Below are positions 1 through 10,190 of a stretch of DNA of 64,000 bases, piece by piece. The notes under the pieces are model-generated. The model ran no database searches and was not told the DNA's origin. It saw only the letters and a program-made list of their open reading frames with translations. The translations under genes and the position numbers were made by a program. The stretch is from Mesostigma viride (taxonomy: Eukaryota > Streptophyta > Mesostigmatophyceae > Mesostigmatales > Mesostigmataceae): the NCBI GenBank assembly GCA_009746045.1, contig RPFO01000667.1, positions 581,721-645,720 of the forward strand. Direction: 5' to 3'. Within the stretch, counting starts at the first letter, position 1; each line of letters opens with the position of its first letter.

Positions 1-1210
1 TTGGATGGCCTCGAAGACTTACTGGTTCGGATGGGGAAGATGCCTGACGTCTCGTGGACGTCATTGGCGAAGAAGAGGAAGGCTGAGGATGACGCGGAAG
101 GACATTCGGATGGGGACGAGGGAGGCGAGGGACAGGGTGGAAAGGAAGGAGGGTCGACTCGCAGAGCGACGTCTAAGGGGGGAGAGAAGTCGTCACCGCA
201 GAAGACGTCTAAGGGGGGAGAGAAGTCGTCACCGCAGAAGACGTCTAAGGGGGGAGAGAAGTCGTCACCGCAGAAGACGCGGGACAAAGGGAAGGGTGGG
301 CAGCGGCCGTCTGTCCAGCCGCAGCCGGAGTCACACCCTTCCAAAAAGCCCCGAAAGGCAGTTGTTCACATCTCGGATGACGAAGATGAAGCTGAGCCTG
401 GCGCTTCTGCCCGGCCGGGCGCTCCTGCCGCGCCTACGCGCGTTTCAAAGTATCCCAAGAAAGAGCTTCGAAGGCAGCCAGTCGAGTCATCATCATCCTC
501 CTCCGAGGAGGAGGAGGAGGAGGGGGACGAGGGGGAGGAGGGGGACGAGGGGGAGGAGGGGACGAGGGGGAGGAGGAGGAGGGGGAGGAGGAGGAGGAGG
601 AGGAGGAGGAGGAGGAGGAGGAGGAGGAGGAGGAGGAGGGGGAGGAGGAGGAGGAGGAGGAGGAGGAGGAGGAGGGGGAGGAAGAGGAGGAGGGGGATGA
701 CGACGAGGAGGAGGAAGATGGAGGGAGGCGAAGGGGTGATCGATGGAAGGGCAAGGGGTGGAGGGGCAGGAGGGTCAACTCGCAGAGCGACGTCTGAGGG
801 GAGGAAGAAGCCTGCCGCGCCCTCCAAGTCTTCCGGCTCGTCTCGACCCAAGACAGCTGCTACTCGAGCTCAGAAAGGAATAACAAAGGGTGAGGAAATC
901 GCTGTTTTGGTCGTGGCATGTATCCTGAATTTTTTTTTTATTCGTTTGCAATCTATCTACGTTGACTTTAGTCCGTCGTTGATGTGCCGATTGGTTACGC
1001 GCAGGTAATGATGTGGTGCGGGCGAACGCTGCGGTGGGCTTCGGTCCTGCAGCTGAACTTGCTGCTCAGTCTGAAGGGGTGGAAGCGAATGCGCAGAGCC
1101 AAGAGCCTTATGAGAAGCCTACGCTGTGGATGAGACTTATGGACGGGGAACAGAAACATGCGGAGCACCGGAGTGCTTCTGGATTGATGGGTGGGCCGAG
1201 AACACCATGA
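1..1210 (+). CDS. Low-complexity charged protein, 5' partial, probable two-exon gene
   Basis: The frame is open from base 1, so the true start lies upstream. The protein is hydrophilic: a 12-residue repeat (TSKGGEKSSPQK, three copies), a Glu-rich then Arg-rich stretch translated from a GGA/GAG tract at 498-715, then a second basic segment. A likely intron runs 890-1004 (GTGAGG donor, GCAG acceptor); splicing it keeps the frame and continues through the sequence to a stop at 1208-1210. I recognise no enzymatic domain. Poly-acidic and basic tails like this occur in nuclear or chromatin proteins and in transposon-captured genes, so no function is assigned. The next open frame (1191-1538) is offset and may be its real C-terminus after a frameshift or a second intron. 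Confidence 0.45.
169..276 (+). repeat. 36-bp tandem repeat, 3 copies, in frame
   Basis: Three head-to-tail copies start at 169, 205 and 241. They are a multiple of three long and encode TSKGGEKSSPQK three times, so copy number can vary without breaking the frame. Confidence 0.85.
498..715. repeat. GGA/GAG purine tract
   Basis: Almost pure GAG/GGA trinucleotide tract inside the first gene. It gives long artefactual open frames (Leu/Ser-rich) on the opposite strand, which are not annotated. Confidence 0.9.
890..1004 (+). other. Candidate spliceosomal intron
   Basis: GT at 890-891 in a GTGAGG context and AG at 1003-1004 in GCGCAG, with a T-run near 929-938. Removing it joins two coding stretches in frame, giving Gly-Asn-Asp at the junction. 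No transcript evidence is available. Confidence 0.4.
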
Positions 1211-1538
1211 GAAGCCGGCCAATGCGAGTAGGGAAAAGCAAAAGTATGCCAAGTTACAGGAGGTGAAGTTGTACGGGCAGGTAGGTGGATACGATCGGAA
1301 ATGGAGGGACGTTTGCATGAAGTTTTTTCCAGAAGAGACAGAGGGCGGAAAGTTGCATAGGGGCAAGTTCTGGATGCCTTTGGACTATGTGAAGAGGGTG
1401 GTGACTCTGATGGACGGAAAGAGTTGGAATGATGTGGCGAAGTGGGCACCTGCGATGACCATCGATGCAAAGAGGAAGAAGTCCAAAACAGACCAGCAGA
1501 AAGCGGAAGCAGAAGCAAGGAGCAAGAATAAGAAGTGA
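1191..1538 (+). CDS. Hypothetical C-terminal segment, Lys-rich
   Basis: A 115-codon frame with no recognised family. It contains a compact non-repetitive stretch with several Trp and Tyr residues (motifs such as KWRDVCMKFF and SWNDVAKWAP) and ends in a Lys/Glu/Arg-rich tail. It overlaps the end of the preceding frame by 20 bases in another phase. The most economical reading is that it is the C-terminal exon of the same gene, reached by an unseen splice or a frameshift near 1190-1210. The non-repetitive core suggests genuine coding. Function unknown. Confidence 0.4.
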   Translation: MGREHHEKPANASREKQKYAKLQEVKLYGQVGGYDRKWRDVCMKFFPEETEGGKLHRGKFWMPLDYVKRVVTLMDGKSWNDVAKWAPAMTIDAKRKKSKTDQQKAEAEARSKNKK

Positions 1539-1785
1539 CGTTCGAAGACTTTATTTTATGTTGGACGAGTCTTAAGTAAATTCAGTCGAGTCCGTCTCAA
1601 GTGCGACGAATGTATCCATGATATTCTTCAATGAAACAATGCAATTTCACGCTAATGTAAAGTTTTTATGTCACACGAGACTTACAATGAGATAAATACC
1701 CACAAATTGTAATATTTACGTGAAATTTATACATTCGCACTTAGCCAAAATTCAAGATTTTTGCCTCAAAATTGAAGGAAAAGTG
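1539..1785. other. AT-rich intergenic stretch
   Basis: AT-rich sequence between the partial gene and the 3' end of LINE-A. I see no gene or repeat here. It would hold the LINE 3' UTR, but no clear poly(A)/poly(T) tail is visible. Confidence 0.4.
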
Positions 1786-2891
1786 TCACACACTTGGCTT
1801 GGACCGCGGAACATTCGAAGTGGGCCCTACCCACTTCCAAACCCCTGGGAGATTACAGAAAAGGAACCGGTGCTCTATGGTTTCGCTAGGGTGCGTGCAC
1901 AGGCATGATGCATCATGACCAAACCGCTCGTGGAGTGTAGCGCACACCCCTATCGCCCTATGCATCAGAAGATGTTGTACATCAGTGGCCCTGCGGTCCA
2001 CGAGAGGGTGGTTTACCGCCAGGGTAATCAGCTTTACCCAAGTGTAGCCCGGCCATTGTATTAATTCCCCATCGATCGGGCTCGGCCAGGATGGGGTTGA
2101 TGGTACGTATGCAACAAGATATCATAACCCCAATCTGCGGTGTACTCAAAGATATGATTTGCTGGTTCTGATGTCCCCCTTGGTTAAGACCCATCCAAAT
2201 TCAACCGGGTCCAGATGTAGTAAATCGAGCCGTGTGTCGCCCACGTGTAGCCATGTAATGCTCCCAACCGGGGATAATGGGTCCGGCCGGATCATGCAAG
2301 ATCTTGGCACAGACCATACTACACGTATGCGGTCAGGTGACACTGGGAAGATGGCGTGTACGCATATAAGGTGGATAGTTGATACAAACACCCATTGTGG
2401 CCAGGAATAGCTTCCAGCAGTTGTAGTTGGAGCCCATCATGTGCCAGAACCGTCACGACTAAACCCTTGCACGCAGGCGTGACGCCGTCGGCGTAGAAGC
2501 TAACCCAGTCGCCGGTTATAATTGGCTTGCGTGGGGCAGTCATCAATGCATGCCACGCCCTTGGTATCGCACTTATAAGGGTTTGCCACGCTTGCAGGGA
2601 GAGCATGTACGTGTGAGACCCAAGTGCTGCATGACCTCGTCGTAGCTGAGTCGTCGATACATAGCGCCGTGCCCCAGGTAGAGGTCCAGCACGTACTCGG
2701 ACAATGATCGGCGGTGACGCGCGCAGGAAGCCATCATACGGGTTGTGTCCGTGGAGAGTGCCGAGCGAGGGGCTTGTTAGTAGCGCCAGTGATCAAGTCA
2801 TTAAAAAATAGTGGCTGCCGTGCCACCTCCTCTCGGGTAGTAGGAAAGACCAGGCGACCTGGCTTGAGCAGTGAGCTTATTGTAACCCGTC
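1786..2891 (-). pseudogene. LINE-A ORF2, C-terminal region
   Basis: Minus-strand frames hold the region downstream of a LINE reverse transcriptase. Near 2740-2890 is a segment ending in QPLFFNDLITGATNKPLA, typical of the post-RT domain. Near 2480-2606 is a block with WQTLISAIPRAW. Near 1790-1900 is a Cys/His knuckle of the form C-x-C-x8-H-x4-C (SETIEHRFLFC), matching the zf-RVT type found at the end of L1-like ORF2. The frames change several times (2734-2919, 2319-2606, 1982-2194, 1786-2001), so this is a pseudogene. It continues from the RT segment at 10191-11710 across the 7.3-kb insertion. Confidence 0.75.
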
Positions 2892-2932
2892 CATACAGTA
2901 CCAACCCGCGGTAACGCAACTAGTTACGCAAC

Positions 2933-4044
2933 AATGGTACTTTCCACGGCGACCGATCGAATGTTTGTTGCGTAACTACCAAGGACCGATACGGCCCAAA
3001 GTGGTGGCGAATTTCGTACTTGAAGTTCCGCACGAGACAGACTGACTGACTTGTTACGAGCTGACCACCGGCCCAACACGTAATGTACCTACAGAAGTAC
3101 AGAACGTAAAAGGGGCCTGGCTGTGTAGTGTATACGTGCGAAGGTGGCCATGGCGGTGCGCGTTCCATGAAAACTTGCCTAGTTTGTCGGCCGAAATGCA
3201 AAAAAGTTATGGAGATCGATGCTGTATGAAAGATACTCCAAAAGATGTTTTGTTGACGAAATATGCATTAGGTATGAAAGACCGCTGCCCTTCTTTAACC
3301 CACGGTTGCGAGGGGGTCTGATTCGCAAATCTGGCCGCGATGAATATATTAGATTGGCTTCTTGCCAGAGTGATAGCCAAGATTCCTGGTATTGAACGAC
3401 GCAGAAGGGAGGGGTTTAAAGTGAGGAAATAGGAATCAAGCGAATTAGCTTTGATTTGTGGCCATTTCCGGTTTCCTTCGGAGGTAAAGTAAGCAGGCCT
3501 GCGCGAAGCGCATTCCAGCCTGCCATGGTTAACTCGCTTTCCTCGCGTGCCAGGCAGGTAATCAGGCCTGCTGCGGAAGGCTCTTTTTCTGCACCTCATC
3601 TACCAATCTGTTTGCGCTTGAACAGTCCGTTATGGCTTGGTTTTAGCGTCATCTCCGGGATGTTCTTACCGTTTTGTTCGCCGTTTTGTTTCCTCGCCAA
3701 ATTTCCCGCAGCTTTTGCTATTTTGACTAACGTTTCCGGTGGCGTGCTTGTAAGATTGTCGAGAACTGGCCAGGAAGACATTGATTTTGCTGCACGTGCT
3801 TCATTTATTTTTTAAAGTTTGTATTAGAGAGTCTATATTGCGTAGTCAGGAAACCGACCTGACCTGCCTGGTGGCGGCGTCCTTGTTCCAAGAAGCGTGC
3901 AAAAGACTGGTCAGTTTCTAGGCGTTATTGCTGTTATTAACGGCATTGCTACATTTTAATCAGATTTTACTTTTCTCAGCATGCCATCTGCAAATTTTGT
4001 GGTCCATGCCTTACATGCATTCAGGCGTGCTGAATGCCTTGTAA
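2933..4044. other. Non-coding interior of the 7.3-kb element
   Basis: Short open frames occur on both strands but none has a recognisable motif or consistent coding character. No RNA gene seen. Confidence 0.4.
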
Positions 4045-4650
4045 TCCATAAGCCCCGTGCTTTGTGGATGGTGGTTGGACATTACTGTAGGAGGTGATGG
4101 CGTATGTGCGTGGATGGTGCTTGAATGGTGGGGGGCTGCAGCAATGCGTGTGTGGATGGTGGTTGGATGGCGAGGGATTGCTGCCATGCATGCACTAATG
4201 GTTGTTTGATGGTGGTGGGCTGCAGCCATGTGTGCGTGGATGATGGTTGGATGGTGGGGGGTTGCAGCCATGTGTTGTGCGTGGATGGTGGTTGGATTGT
4301 GGGGGGTTCAGCCATGCATGCGTGGATGGTGGTTGGATGGTGAGGTTTTGCTGCCATGCATGCGTGCCGATGGTGGTTTGATGGTGGGGGGTTGCAGCCA
4401 TGTGTGCGTGGATGGTGGTTGGAAGATGGGGGGTTGCAGCCATGTGTGCGTGGATGGTGGTTGGATGGTGGGGGGTGCAGCCATGCATGCGTGGATGGTG
4501 GTTGGATGGTGGGGGGATGCTGCCATGCATGCATTAATGGTTGTTTGATGGTGGTGGGCTGCAGCCATGTGTGCGTGGATGATGGTTTGATAGTGGGGGG
4601 TTGCAGCCATGCGTGCGTGGATGGTAGTTGGATGATGGGGGTGTAGGGAG
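4045..4650. repeat. Minisatellite (about 38-bp variants of GGATGGTGGTTGGATGGT)
   Basis: Degenerate tandem copies built from GGATGGTGGTTGGATGGTGG followed by GGGTTGCAGCCATGCATGCGT. Copies differ by small indels and substitutions. The many open frames here are repeat artefacts. Confidence 0.85.
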
Positions 4651-4746
4651 TCCTTGATGGTGGGGATGTAGGGACTTCTTGATACTTCTAAGTCATGGAT
4701 TATAATTAATGGATTAAAGTAAGCTTACTGATTAAATGAGACGAAA

Positions 4747-5170
4747 TTTAGTTCAATTGACAATTGACAATTGACAATTCAATTGACAATTCAATTGACA
4801 ATTCAATTGACAATTCAATTGACAATTCAATTGACAATTCAATTGACAACTCAATTGACAATTCAATTGACAATTCAATTGACAATTCAATTGACAATTC
4901 AATTCAATCAATTCAATTCAATTCAATTCAATTCAATTCAATTCAATTCAATTCAATTCAATTCGATTCAATTCAATTCAATTCAATTCAATTCAATTCA
5001 ATTCAATTCAATTCAATTCAATTCAATTCAATTCAATTCAATTCAATTCAATTCAATTCAATTCAATTCAATTCAATTCAATTCAATTCAATTCAATTCA
5101 ATTTAATTCAATTCAATTCAATTCAATTCAATTCAAGTCAGTTCAGTTCAATTCAATTCTATTCAATTTA
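4747..5170. repeat. (ATTCA)n pentanucleotide tract with a TTGACAATTCAA leader
   Basis: A run of about eleven CAATTGACAATT-type units followed by roughly fifty copies of ATTCA with few interruptions. Confidence 0.95.
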
Positions 5171-5225
5171 AATAATTCAATTCAACTTCGCATAGTCTAG
5201 CCGTAAATTTCATGGATCATGAACA

Positions 5226-5420
5226 ATGGGCAGTTGCAACCACCATCCATGCACGCATGGCTGCACCCCCCACCATCCCACCACCATCCACGCATGCATG
5301 GCTGCAACCCCCCACCATCCCACCACCATCCATGCACACATGGCAGCAAATCCTCACCATCCAACCACTATTTATCCACGCACGCTAGCTGCAGCCCCCA
5401 ACCATCCAACCATCACAACC
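5226..5420. repeat. Minisatellite in inverted orientation to 4045-4650
   Basis: Units such as CACCATCCATGCACGCATGG are the reverse complement of the 4045-4650 minisatellite, so the two blocks form divergent arms around the (ATTCA)n tract. Two CCCTAAA units follow at about 5419-5432. Confidence 0.8.
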
Positions 5421-5434
5421 CTAAACCCTAAACA

Positions 5435-6302
5435 GTTGTAAGCCCAGCTCAGCATCTTATAATCCTCCTCCTCCTGGCTAAACTGTTTATTTTGACATGA
5501 CATGGCCAGCATACTGACTGGCACATTATGCCCATGGTTTGTCACCAAGATTTTCTATCACCCGTATAAGCTTGAAAGCACCCTTGAAGCAGCCCATGGC
5601 CAAACAATCACGCAATATGAACGTAGCAAAAGAATAAATAACATCTATGAATGTTATTCAACGCATTTAGCGTTAGAAACATGCACTACCACACCATGGT
5701 GTGGCATTTGCATGGTAAAAAAAGAGGGCTTTAGAGAGGGCCAGGCAACGGTCGAGAAAGATCATCAAGGCTGAAAAGTGACAACGCCTCACAAGATTAA
5801 ATTCATTTACAAACGTCAGGAAACCATGGGGGAACGATAAACCAGCCATACCTTGCATGGCTAACGTTACCTTGGCCCAGGCAGTGCCCGCAAAAGCGGC
5901 ACTTTGCGGCACACAAGCTGTGATGTGACAGAGTGGTCAAAATCGTCAAATCTTTACTGCCGCTGCCTATATTCAACGACGATGCATGATAACAAGTAAT
6001 TAAATAAACCTAGACACCCGCCGGGTTGCGCCGTAAAGCACTTGTAGTAATCAATTCCGTCGAACCTGCCTGATCGCAGTTTTTCCCAGCAAGAACACTG
6101 ACGGCACGTGGTAAATCGCATCCCCGCGAGCTAAAAATTGATCCGAATCATATTTGGGACGTATAAGCTCTATTTCCTGAGTTTGGCCGGGAAATTCGTC
6201 CGCAAACGTACAGTAAATTGCAAGCACGGGTGCAAAGCCGCCATGGCTAAGTCGTGCATTTCCGAAACGCGCACGGTGCCAATTCACGCACTTCAGGTTG
6301 CA
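5435..6302. other. Non-coding stretch
   Basis: No gene, RNA or strong repeat recognised. Confidence 0.35.
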
Positions 6303-6690
6303 CGGTGTGGTCGTGCGATTCTGAGAAGTGCGCACCCGGGGGGAAACCGGCCCCTTGCGCACTCCCTAGTTACGCACTCCCTAGTAAAGTCGATAGATTG
6401 CGTACCTACACCTTTGGAAATGGCATTGTTTTCTTTCAAACGCACACTCCAGGTTGCGCGCGGTGTGGTTGTGCGATTCTGAGAAGTGCGCACCCGGGGG
6501 GAAACCGGCCCCTTGCGCACTCCCTAGTTACGCACTCCCTAGTAAAGTCGATAGATTGCGTACCTACACCTTTGGAAATGGCATTGTTTTCTTTCAAACG
6601 CACACTCCAGGTTGCGCGCGGTGTGGTCGTGCGATTCTGAGAAGTGCGCACCCGGGGGAAAACCGGCCCCTTGAGCACGCAAGTCGGTAG
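6303..6690. repeat. 158-bp tandem repeat, about 2.5 copies
   Basis: The motif CGGTGTGG starts at 6303, 6461 and 6619, giving a 158-bp period. The first two copies are nearly identical and the third is truncated after about 70 bp. Confidence 0.9.
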
Positions 6691-6887
6691 ATTGCGTACC
6701 TTGGGAGACGGCATTATTAGTACTTACATATGTGTCAGAGACGGTATTAGTACATAAGTGTCAGATGAGGGTACACATGTATCGGCTTCGTTGTGGATCA
6801 CGCCACTAAAATGACTAAATACAGTAAGCTTACATACCAAGCGCCGACACTTAGCGTGTGGCATGGCAGTACATAGACCGAAGTGGA

Positions 6888-7008
6888 GCGTGACCCACAA
6901 CGACGTTGTGGGTCACGCCACCACATAGATGTAGATACCAAGCGCCGACACGGCGTGTGGCAGTAGACCGAAGTGGAGCGTGACCCACAACGACGTTGTG
7001 GGTCACGC
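6888..7008. repeat. Two copies of a 31-bp palindrome
   Basis: GCGTGACCCACAAC and its complement with a one-base centre occur at 6888-6918 and 6978-7008, 90 bp apart, each flanked by GCCGACAC and GCGTGTGGC-type motifs. Such paired palindromes could be protein-binding sites near an element end, but that is inference. Confidence 0.7.
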
Positions 7009-7240
7009 CACTAGCTACATACCAACGACACTTAGCGTGTGGCAGACTGGTAGTAGAGCATGTACCGGGCTGTTTCTACTACATAATACACCCGGCGTGT
7101 ACACCTGTGTACACCCGTAGTGTACACCCGTGTGCACCCACTTACAGGCGGACTTGTGGATGATCAATTATATTTGTTCCTTTTAAAAATGATGATTTAA
7201 TGTTTATAAATTGCAAGCTAAGATCAAGTGATAATGTATT

Positions 7241-9378
7241 TTATGACACTTGAGCTCCCAAGAAAACCAGCATTTGATTGAAAACAATGAGTAGAGCCCC
7301 TGCCAAAGGCAGGTTTAAGTAGTCATCTCGTCTCCCTCGCATGCAGGAGCAAGAGCCCCCCAAGGGTGGGATGGGTGGGAAGAAACAATTACGGGTCACA
7401 ACCCGCCGACCATGCTTATCAAGCCTACCGTCAAAATGGAAAACGGCAAAACCAGAAATATCCTAACGCTGACAATTTAATAATTCAGCCAGCCAGCTCA
7501 TCTGTCACACGTCTGAGCTGTCAGGCCATGTGTACTCTTCGAATGCAACCCTGAACACACTACCCAACCAAGCAGCACACCAATCAATTGGTGAGTGCTG
7601 GTTACATCAGATTTTATTACAGCTTTTTGACGCAACTTCCGTCAGCATTCAACACATGGCCGGCCGTTCAAACAAACGGCGCCTGACTTACAAAAGGCAA
7701 AGCTAGTTGCCAGTAGGATTCCCCGGTAAACAACAAGCCGTCCCCATTCGTCTAACAAGCCTTTCTGCATGTACAGCCACAAGGTTGTGGCGGCCCTTTC
7801 TTTCCCGCATGCTGTTTAATAAACTATTTTCAGAGAAATCCGATTATGACACTTGAGCTCCCAAGAAAACCAGCATTTGATTGAAAACAATGAGTAGAGC
7901 CCCTGCCAAAGGCAGGTTTAAGTAGTCATCTCGTCTCCCTCGCATGCAGGAGCAAGAGCCCCCCGATCCACCCCAGTCCCTGGCGCCATTACCCTCCTCC
8001 CCCGCACTGTCGCCGCTCAGGAAACAAAACTTGATAGGATCACTGTTGCCCCAATAACAGTGAACAAAGAAAAGGAGAAGACCCCCCCCCTCTTCCGAGC
8101 AGCCTCGAGGGTAGCCGCTTCCATAAAAGACCACAAAGTGGGGCGTGTCGCAACATCTCCTTCATGGCGACTCAGCCCGCACAAGGCTATAATAACCCCC
8201 TAAGGGGCCCGACAATAAAAGGTTAGCGAATCCGCGGAGCCGCCTCAGCAAAACATTATTCCGGATAAAAACCCAGAAAATTCGCATTCCGACGCCACCA
8301 GGGTTTGAACCGCTACCTGCCGGGTGCTGAGCAGGAAGAGACGACAAGGCCAGACACTGCCACTGTCAGCCGAGACGCCTTTCCGATACTCGGTTCCTTT
8401 TGTGGGAATTTTGCAAATATATTTTCTTCCGGAACGCAAGAAATTAGCCGGCCGCGCGTCACCCTTATATCCCTCGCTGGCCCATAACAAAAAAGGGCCG
8501 CGCACCAAGCCGAAGGCAGCGCCATGCAGCGCCCTAGGCGGTGGGCCGCTGACTGACTACCAGCGCAGTCTCATGGAATCCAAATTAATCTATTGACCTT
8601 CGCACAGTTTCCGCATCAGCTGCGGACTTCTTAGTCGACATGATTGGCTCCGCTGCTGGAATTACCAGCAGCCGGGGCGGGGCGCCCAGCCCACTTTCTA
8701 TGACCACCGAGACGCTGCCCAGCAAGGTGCCAACCAGAACCACTTGGCACATTGGTAACGCGAAATTTCCGTTCCGTTCAAACCGCCCCTACCTGCCGTG
8801 AAGTCGCAAAGCCCGCGACTTCATAGCAGGCAAGGACGGGGTCTTTGCCTAATTTTCTTTAGCCCCGCCGCCATAGCAGCGAGGCCGCGCATACTGCTTC
8901 AGTGAGCACATTCAAAGAAACAATTACGGGTCACAACCCGCCGACCATGCTTATCAAGCCTACCGTCAAAATGGAAAACGGCAAAACCAGAAATATCCTA
9001 ACGCTGACAATTTAATAATTCAGCCAGCCAGCTCATCTGTCACACGTCTGAGCTGTCAGGCCATGTGTACTCTTCGAATGCAACCCTGAACACACTACCC
9101 AACCAAGCAGCACACCAATCAATTGGTGAGTGCTGGTTACATCAGATTTTATTACAGCTTTTTGACGCAACTTCCGTCAGCATTCAACACATGGCCGGCC
9201 GTTCAAACAAACGGCGCCTGACTTACAAAAGGCAAAGCTAGTTGCCAGTAGGATTCCCCGGTAAACAACAAGCCGTCCCCATTCGTCTAACAAGCCTTTC
9301 TGCATGTACAGCCACAAGGTTGTGGCGGCCCTTTCTTTCCCGCATGCTGTTTAATAAACTATTTTCAGAGAAATCCGA
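7241..9378. mobile_element. S1: split-direct-repeat element (A-G4-B-A-C-B), non-autonomous
   Basis: A1 7241-7361 and A2 7844-7964 are 121-bp copies; B1 7380-7843 and B2 8915-9378 are 464-bp copies. The order is A1, an 18-bp G-rich filler (7362-7379), B1, A2, a 950-bp centre (7965-8914), B2. Read on the minus strand this is the split-direct-repeat layout (A1-interior-B1-A2-B2) of tyrosine-recombinase retrotransposons such as Kangaroo/PAT and of Chlamydomonas TOC1. No target duplication is visible, as expected for that class. The centre has no recombinase or RT, so it would need helpers. The alternative is a tandem duplication with an internal deletion in the first unit. An unrelated element, S2, has the same plan. 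Confidence 0.7.
7364..7379 (+). other. G-quadruplex motif at the A1/B1 junction of S1
   Basis: GGGTGGGATGGGTGGG: four G-triplets with 1-2 base loops, ending exactly where B1 begins. It replaces the 950-bp centre found between A2 and B2. Confidence 0.85.
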
Positions 9379-9398
9379 GTAATTGTTGTACTATCTCC

Positions 9399-9478
9399 GA
9401 CAGGACAACAGCTATCTATCAATGACCGACAGGACAAACAGCTATCTATCATCATTGATAGATAGCTGTTGTCCTGTC
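9399..9478. repeat. 26-bp inverted repeat with a nested partial third copy
   Basis: GACAGGACAACAGCTATCTA begins at 9399, and the complement of the full 26-bp arm lies at 9453-9478; a near-copy lies in the loop. It can form a long hairpin. No terminator function is inferred. Confidence 0.85.
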
Positions 9479-10149
9479 GTACGTACACGTGTATGTAGTA
9501 TGTAATGCGTGCGCCGGACGAGGGTACACGCCGGTTCACGATGATCAAGTGTGAAAAATACGTACACCGCGCCCACAAATTTTTTGGTACATGCACGTTA
9601 TGCACGTCCGATCCACGATCAGTACTTTACATATTAATGTGAGGATTTCGCACAAGCCATCGTCAATGATGCTATGCTTTCAGTACATATAAACAGTCCA
9701 AGCGAACACATTATATTTCATGAGCCTGTCGGGCAAAATTAATTTTGGCGTGTATGCCAAATTTTAACACGTCGATATGCCATGGCGGACCTGGTACTAC
9801 GTACTGTACGTACCGGTGGCAGCCCTTACGCACCTTTCGTAAATACGAGGAAGCCAGACGTAATAACTGAGGATCGATCAATTTCAGACTTCTGACTTCC
9901 GCCGCATCCTTTTTAACCGCAACGCGTCAGTTCATTATTGGCCCCTACATCGAGGGTACCCCATGTTTGTTGCGTTTCTCCCTCGTTGCGGAACCGCAAA
10001 ATCGGTGAGTGCCTTTTGCGGAACTGGCTATGGCGATTCTTCCTGACCCCGTATCTTTCTGTAGACATAAGCTTTTACGCAACGGAAGGTGGCGTTGGGT
10101 AGCCCTACACTTCCTTCATATAAATACGTCATTTAATTTTTTTTGATTA
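9479..10149. other. Non-coding end of the 7.3-kb element
   Basis: No gene or RNA recognised. Confidence 0.4.
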
Positions 10150-10190
10150 GTTGCGTAACTAGTTGCGTTACCGCGGGTTGGTACTGTATG

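Larger units (their letters stand above)
2896..10186. mobile_element. 7.3-kb terminal-inverted-repeat element, TA target, Tc1-like ends, no transposase
   Basis: Bases 2892-2932 and 10150-10190 are a perfect 41-bp inverted repeat. With a TA duplication (2894-2895 and 10187-10188) the ends read TA-CAGTACCAACCC, the pattern of Tc1/mariner-type elements. It interrupts LINE-A between two consecutive pieces of ORF2. Its size is odd: no transposase or other recognisable gene is present. Instead it holds minisatellites, an (ATTCA)n tract, a 158-bp tandem repeat, palindromes and the nested element S1. It is either a non-autonomous element swollen by repeats and insertions, or a different class with convergent ends. 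The LINE frame is off by one across the site, so the exact duplication length is uncertain. Confidence 0.6.

Noticed and set aside
366-851. Leu/Ser/Pro-rich minus-strand frames opposite the GGA tract
   Set aside because: Reverse complement of a purine tract; no independent coding evidence.
5415-5435. Telomere or telomere-healing site
   Set aside because: Only two CCCTAAA units within a minisatellite arm; too short for a telomere, kept only as a weak lineage hint.
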